A DNA stretch of 64,000 nucleotides. Source: Haemonchus contortus. Taxonomy: Eukaryota > Nematoda > Chromadorea > Rhabditida > Trichostrongylidae. The stretch's first letter is position 1. Every line of letters starts with the position of its first letter. The stretch is taken from NCBI GenBank assembly GCA_000469685.2, contig LS997565.1, forward strand, positions 21,745,740 to 21,809,739, written 5' to 3'. The position numbers and the translations under genes were made by a program. Below are positions 61,670-64,000 of this stretch, in pieces. The notes below the pieces were generated by a model. The model did not search any database and was not told the DNA's origin. It worked only from the letters and a program-made list of their open reading frames with translations.

Positions 61670-62000
61670 TTCCCATGCAAAGTGTAGCGGATTCTACTGC
61701 CTACACATTTGCTCCAGAACATTCTCTTCTCTTAGAGAGTTCTTCCCATGTTCCTAGATTGTTGTGTGAACGATTTACTAAGCACGAGAGCAGTAAGTGG
61801 TATGGTTCGAGTGGATTGATATTGATTATATCCGGTTTTTTGAGGGTTTCTGAAACCTTCTACTCTCTAGCATCTGAGAACTTTCATTTTGAATTTTTCC
61901 TTTTAGAATGTGCAGAGTGTGGCGGCTCCACCTTAATTGTTTACAGATCTGCTTAAACACATTCCTTTCTCCTAGGGAGCTCTTTTCAGGCTCCTTGCTT
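61670..62000 (+). repeat. Degenerate duplicated segments upstream of PYROXD2
   Basis: A block near 61673 (CATGCAAAGTGTAGCGGATT..CTGCCTACACATTTGCTCCA) resembles a block near 61909 (AATGTGCAGAGTGTGGCGGC..). The phrase TTTTAGAATGTGCAG at about 61900 resembles TTTTAGAATGCGCAG at the gene start (62412). Confidence 0.4.
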
Positions 62001-62034
62001 GCTATTTCAAGATATTTCGAAATTTAAGATGGTG

Positions 62035-62300
62035 TAATGACAGTGGCGCACTATCAATTACGCATGGTCACTGGTTCGTATCCCGGACCCGAGCCTTTCG
62101 GTTCCCGGGGTCAGTTAATTGGTAGCAGACTCGCAGACTCGTCTGGAAGGATAAAAAAAACTGACTTGCACATCGGCTGGCCACCACACGTCATGGAATA
62201 GGCCACAAACGCATTCCATACCCCACCTCGATTCTGAACGTAAGTCGAATGCCTGTCGCATCCCTCAAACGTGATTGATCAACGCCCGAAGACTGACAGA
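62035..62300 (+). mobile_element. tRNA-derived SINE-like repeat, copy 4
   Basis: Head with ACAGTGGCGCACTATC and B box GGTTCGTATCC. The body has GCAGACTCGTCTGGAAGGAT, ACATCGGCTGGCCACC, GATTCTGAACGTAAGTCGAA and GTGATTGATCAACGCCCGAA then GACT. It sits just upstream of the PYROXD2 gene on the same strand. Confidence 0.65.
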
Positions 62301-62410
62301 TTCACATAGCAGTGATATTTGTACCGAATTGAATTGGTTATATTTGTCTTTACGAGTTATCTGATCCTTGTACTCGTTGGCATAGGAAAGCTTTCATATT
62401 GGAACTCTTC

Positions 62411-62418
62411 ATTTTAGA
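62411..62418 (+). promoter_or_regulatory. Probable spliced-leader (trans-splice) acceptor of PYROXD2
   Basis: The T-rich cattttag/A precedes the ATG by one base. In nematodes this position and pyrimidine context is typical of SL1 acceptor sites. No upstream cis exon was needed to complete the protein. Confidence 0.5.
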
Positions 62419-62520
62419 ATGCGCAGGGGAATCCTGACGCTTAGTCGACGCCTTTCCACAGCTCCGAAAGACGTCTACGATGTGATTGTGGTTGGAGGAG
62501 GTCACAATGGACTCACCGCG
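62419..62520 (+). CDS. pyroxd2: PYROXD2 exon 1
   Basis: 34 codons: presequence plus the FAD-binding beta-alpha-beta motif VGGGHNG. The donor gtaaag opens a 57-nt intron that contains no stop and keeps frame, so intron retention would still be open. Confidence 0.88.
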
Positions 62521-63868
62521 GTAAAGCCATGCCTTACTACCCACATTCTTCATTGCTACCCTTATAATGCATTGCAGGCGGCCTACTTGGCGCGAGCTGG
62601 GAAACATGTTTGCGTCCTTGAAAAGAGAGGAATCTTGGGAGGAGCAGCTGTTACTGAAGAAATCATCCCAGGTACATGAGAGTTTTTTGCCGAAACTTTT
62701 TCCATGATGGATATAGACCTTTTCAGGTTTCAAGTTTTCCCGAGCTTCATACCTCTTGAGTCTTCTGCGTCCCGTCGTCATCAACGATCTCGAGCTGAAG
62801 GTAAAACTAGCTGATTCAAGTTCTCCTTCGTACTCCCCAGGCCTTCTATTGGGTCGTGCCGTTTTTGTGGATCGAATTCTCGAGAACACAAATGGGAAAT
62901 AACAGTACCACCCCTCTCTGCATCTTACTTTAAGATTTGCACTATTGTTAGGAATCTTCAGTTGAGTACACAGGGTTTGTAAAATTCAAACTCGATCAGA
63001 CAAAGACCATATCCTAGCGGCTGACGTAGGCCGAGGACTCAAGAGACTCACGCCGGTCATCATGAACTTTACAAAAAGGAACATTCTGTCCGACTGAAAG
63101 TCCGAAATGGGAAACGACAGTGAATAGGGCCAGAGTAACCTAATCCATCAGGGCTGGTCGCACGGTTTTATGAGTGGCTTCGTGCTCGAGGCCCCGACGC
63201 TTCTAATGCTCAGAATTTTTTAAAAAACTGTAAATCTCTACTAAATCGGGATGACTTCTGAATTGAGTATGCTTTTATAGTAAGGATGTACGGACATTTG
63301 GTTTTATCCACTTTTTAATGTAAAATTACTTCTTGCATTAAATTCCATGTTCTGTCATCTTGAAACCTCGGCATTTCTGTTGTACCTAAAATTGATAATT
63401 TTGATTCTGCCACGAGGTTGTTAGGTGGGAATCTTCATTCTGGACAACGTTTCGACGGACTCGGTTAGTACATTAGTAGCGAACCTAATTCGCTACTAAT
63501 GTACTAACCGTGTAGTGTGGTGTTACACTTTACGGTGGAAGCGAGGCCTTTGAAAACGACGAGTCCTTCGAAATGTTGGCTAGAATAAAGATTCGCACCT
63601 AACAGCCTCGTGGCAGAAGCAAAATTATCAATTGTAGAATTACTTTTTATTCCTATCCAACAGCAAAAAAGCATTGCCTACTTGAAGACTGGACAACAAA
63701 AACCAACTAAATTATTCCAACTGATTCCAGGAACATGGGCTTCGTTATCATATTCGGAATCCGTCATCGTTTACTCCTATCCGAGGATCCGAAAAAAGTC
63801 TCCTGCTGGGTTTAGATATGAAGGAGAACTGCCAAGAAATAGCCAAATTTTCCTTGCGCGATGCTGAG
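62419..63868 (+). CDS. pyroxd2: PYROXD2-type FAD-dependent oxidoreductase, 5' part (4 exons, continues past the window)
   Basis: Exons are 62419-62520, 62578-62671, 62727-62800 and 63731-63868. The joined reading starts [16 protein letters not shown], a basic amphipathic stretch typical of a mitochondrial presequence. It continues [16 protein letters not shown] (dinucleotide-binding GxGxxG-type motif), [68 protein letters not shown] and RDAE. These match the order of the PYROXD2 family (mitochondrial NAD(P)/FAD oxidoreductase-like protein of phytoene-desaturase type, substrate poorly known). Phases agree, with the Gly split between exons 2 and 3. The next exon is not identifiable before the edge. 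Confidence 0.88.
62578..62671 (+). CDS. pyroxd2: PYROXD2 exon 2
   Basis: 94 nt after 'cattgcag', encoding [18 protein letters not shown] and [11 protein letters not shown], the family's conserved second block. It ends in phase 1 at gtacat. Confidence 0.88.
62727..62800 (+). CDS. pyroxd2: PYROXD2 exon 3
   Basis: 74 nt after 'ccttttcag', encoding [20 protein letters not shown] and LELK, before gtaaaa. The match to the family is close. Confidence 0.88.
62801..63730 (+). other. PYROXD2 intron 3 (930 bp)
   Basis: Much longer than the two preceding introns (57 and 55 nt). Its right part is occupied by the foldback element at 63390-63633, which may account for part of the length. Confidence 0.75.
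63390..63633. mobile_element. Foldback element with nested perfect 22-bp hairpin
   Basis: Outer arms: AATTGATAATTTTGATTCTG..CCACGAGG on the left and CCTCGTGG..CAGAAGCAAAATTATCAATT on the right. Middle arms around TTAGGTGGGAATCTTCATTC pair with GATTCGCACCTAA, with mismatches. The centre is CGGTTAGTACATTAGTAGCGAA (63462-63483), perfectly complementary to 63489-63510, with a 5-nt loop. Confidence 0.8.
63731..63868 (+). CDS. pyroxd2: PYROXD2 exon 4
   Basis: 46 codons after 'ctgattccag', encoding [20 protein letters not shown] and [20 protein letters not shown] then DAE. The likely donor is gtgagg. It is found in a different frame from the longest open frame in this region. Confidence 0.85.
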
Positions 63869-64000
63869 GTGAGGCACTTACTACATGCTGAAGAGGCTTC
63901 GGCAGAACTTTCAGAGATGGCAAGCATGCCCAATTCACAGCAGTTTCTTTGACCGAGGAGAATCTTTGATGTTGAAATCGAGTTCGACAACTAGTGAGTG

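Noticed and set aside
63869..64000. Fifth exon of PYROXD2 before the right edge
   Set aside because: Several AG acceptors exist, but no downstream frame resembles the next family block, so I left the gene open at the edge.

Overview
The window looks like nuclear DNA of a strongylid (hookworm-type) nematode. It has short introns with nematode-style splice sites among very long ones. It holds a worm LAG-1/CSL gene, an RTE retrotransposon relic, several Tc1/mariner elements (one close to the hookworm 'bandit'/SETMAR-type mariner lineage), tRNA-derived SINE-like repeats and many small inverted-repeat elements. I see no bacterial operons, rRNA genes, CRISPR arrays or confident tRNA genes. Only two host genes can be supported from sequence; most of the remaining DNA is introns and decayed mobile DNA. 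The species is an inference from gene and repeat content. || Host gene 1 is the minus-strand orthologue of lag-1 (CSL/RBPJ/Su(H)), the DNA-binding effector of Notch signalling. I reconstructed 17 exons from 35002 down to the stop at 8569. All exon phases agree, giving an open frame of 2295 nt (764 codons plus stop; 762 aa from the first ATG). Exons 1-3 and the start of exon 4 encode a Q/S/T/P-rich N-terminal extension. Exons 5-17 encode the CSL core: N-terminal Rel-like domain, beta-trefoil domain and C-terminal Rel-like domain. A 15,004-bp intron separates exons 3 and 4. Exon 4 also has an ATG in a strong context just upstream of its internal splice acceptor, which suggests a second, shorter 614-aa isoform. 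|| Host gene 2 is the 5' part of a plus-strand PYROXD2-type FAD oxidoreductase (62419 to about 63868, running off the right edge). It has a mitochondrial-type presequence, a GGGHNG dinucleotide-binding motif and a likely spliced-leader acceptor 1 bp before the ATG. || Layout: 1-8000 is repeat-rich intergenic DNA (Tc1 fragment, RTE 3' relic, CA-linked 135-bp repeats, an inverted pair of MITEs, a foldback). 8569-35002 is lag-1; its giant intron carries two SINE-like pieces, a mariner relic and adjacent Tc1-like and bandit-like elements, and its first intron carries another SINE. 35003-62418 has no confident host gene. It is dominated by a family of about 0.5-kb TIR elements (at least seven good copies plus diverged ones), a tandem duplication of roughly 3.15 kb (about 37.28-42.9 kb), a Tc1-like element with perfect TIRs (45.7-47.0 kb), a foldback MITE (47.45-47.78 kb), an RTE tail (51.7 kb) and a long hairpin (57.73-57.87 kb). 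62419 to the end is the PYROXD2 gene, whose third intron contains another foldback element.
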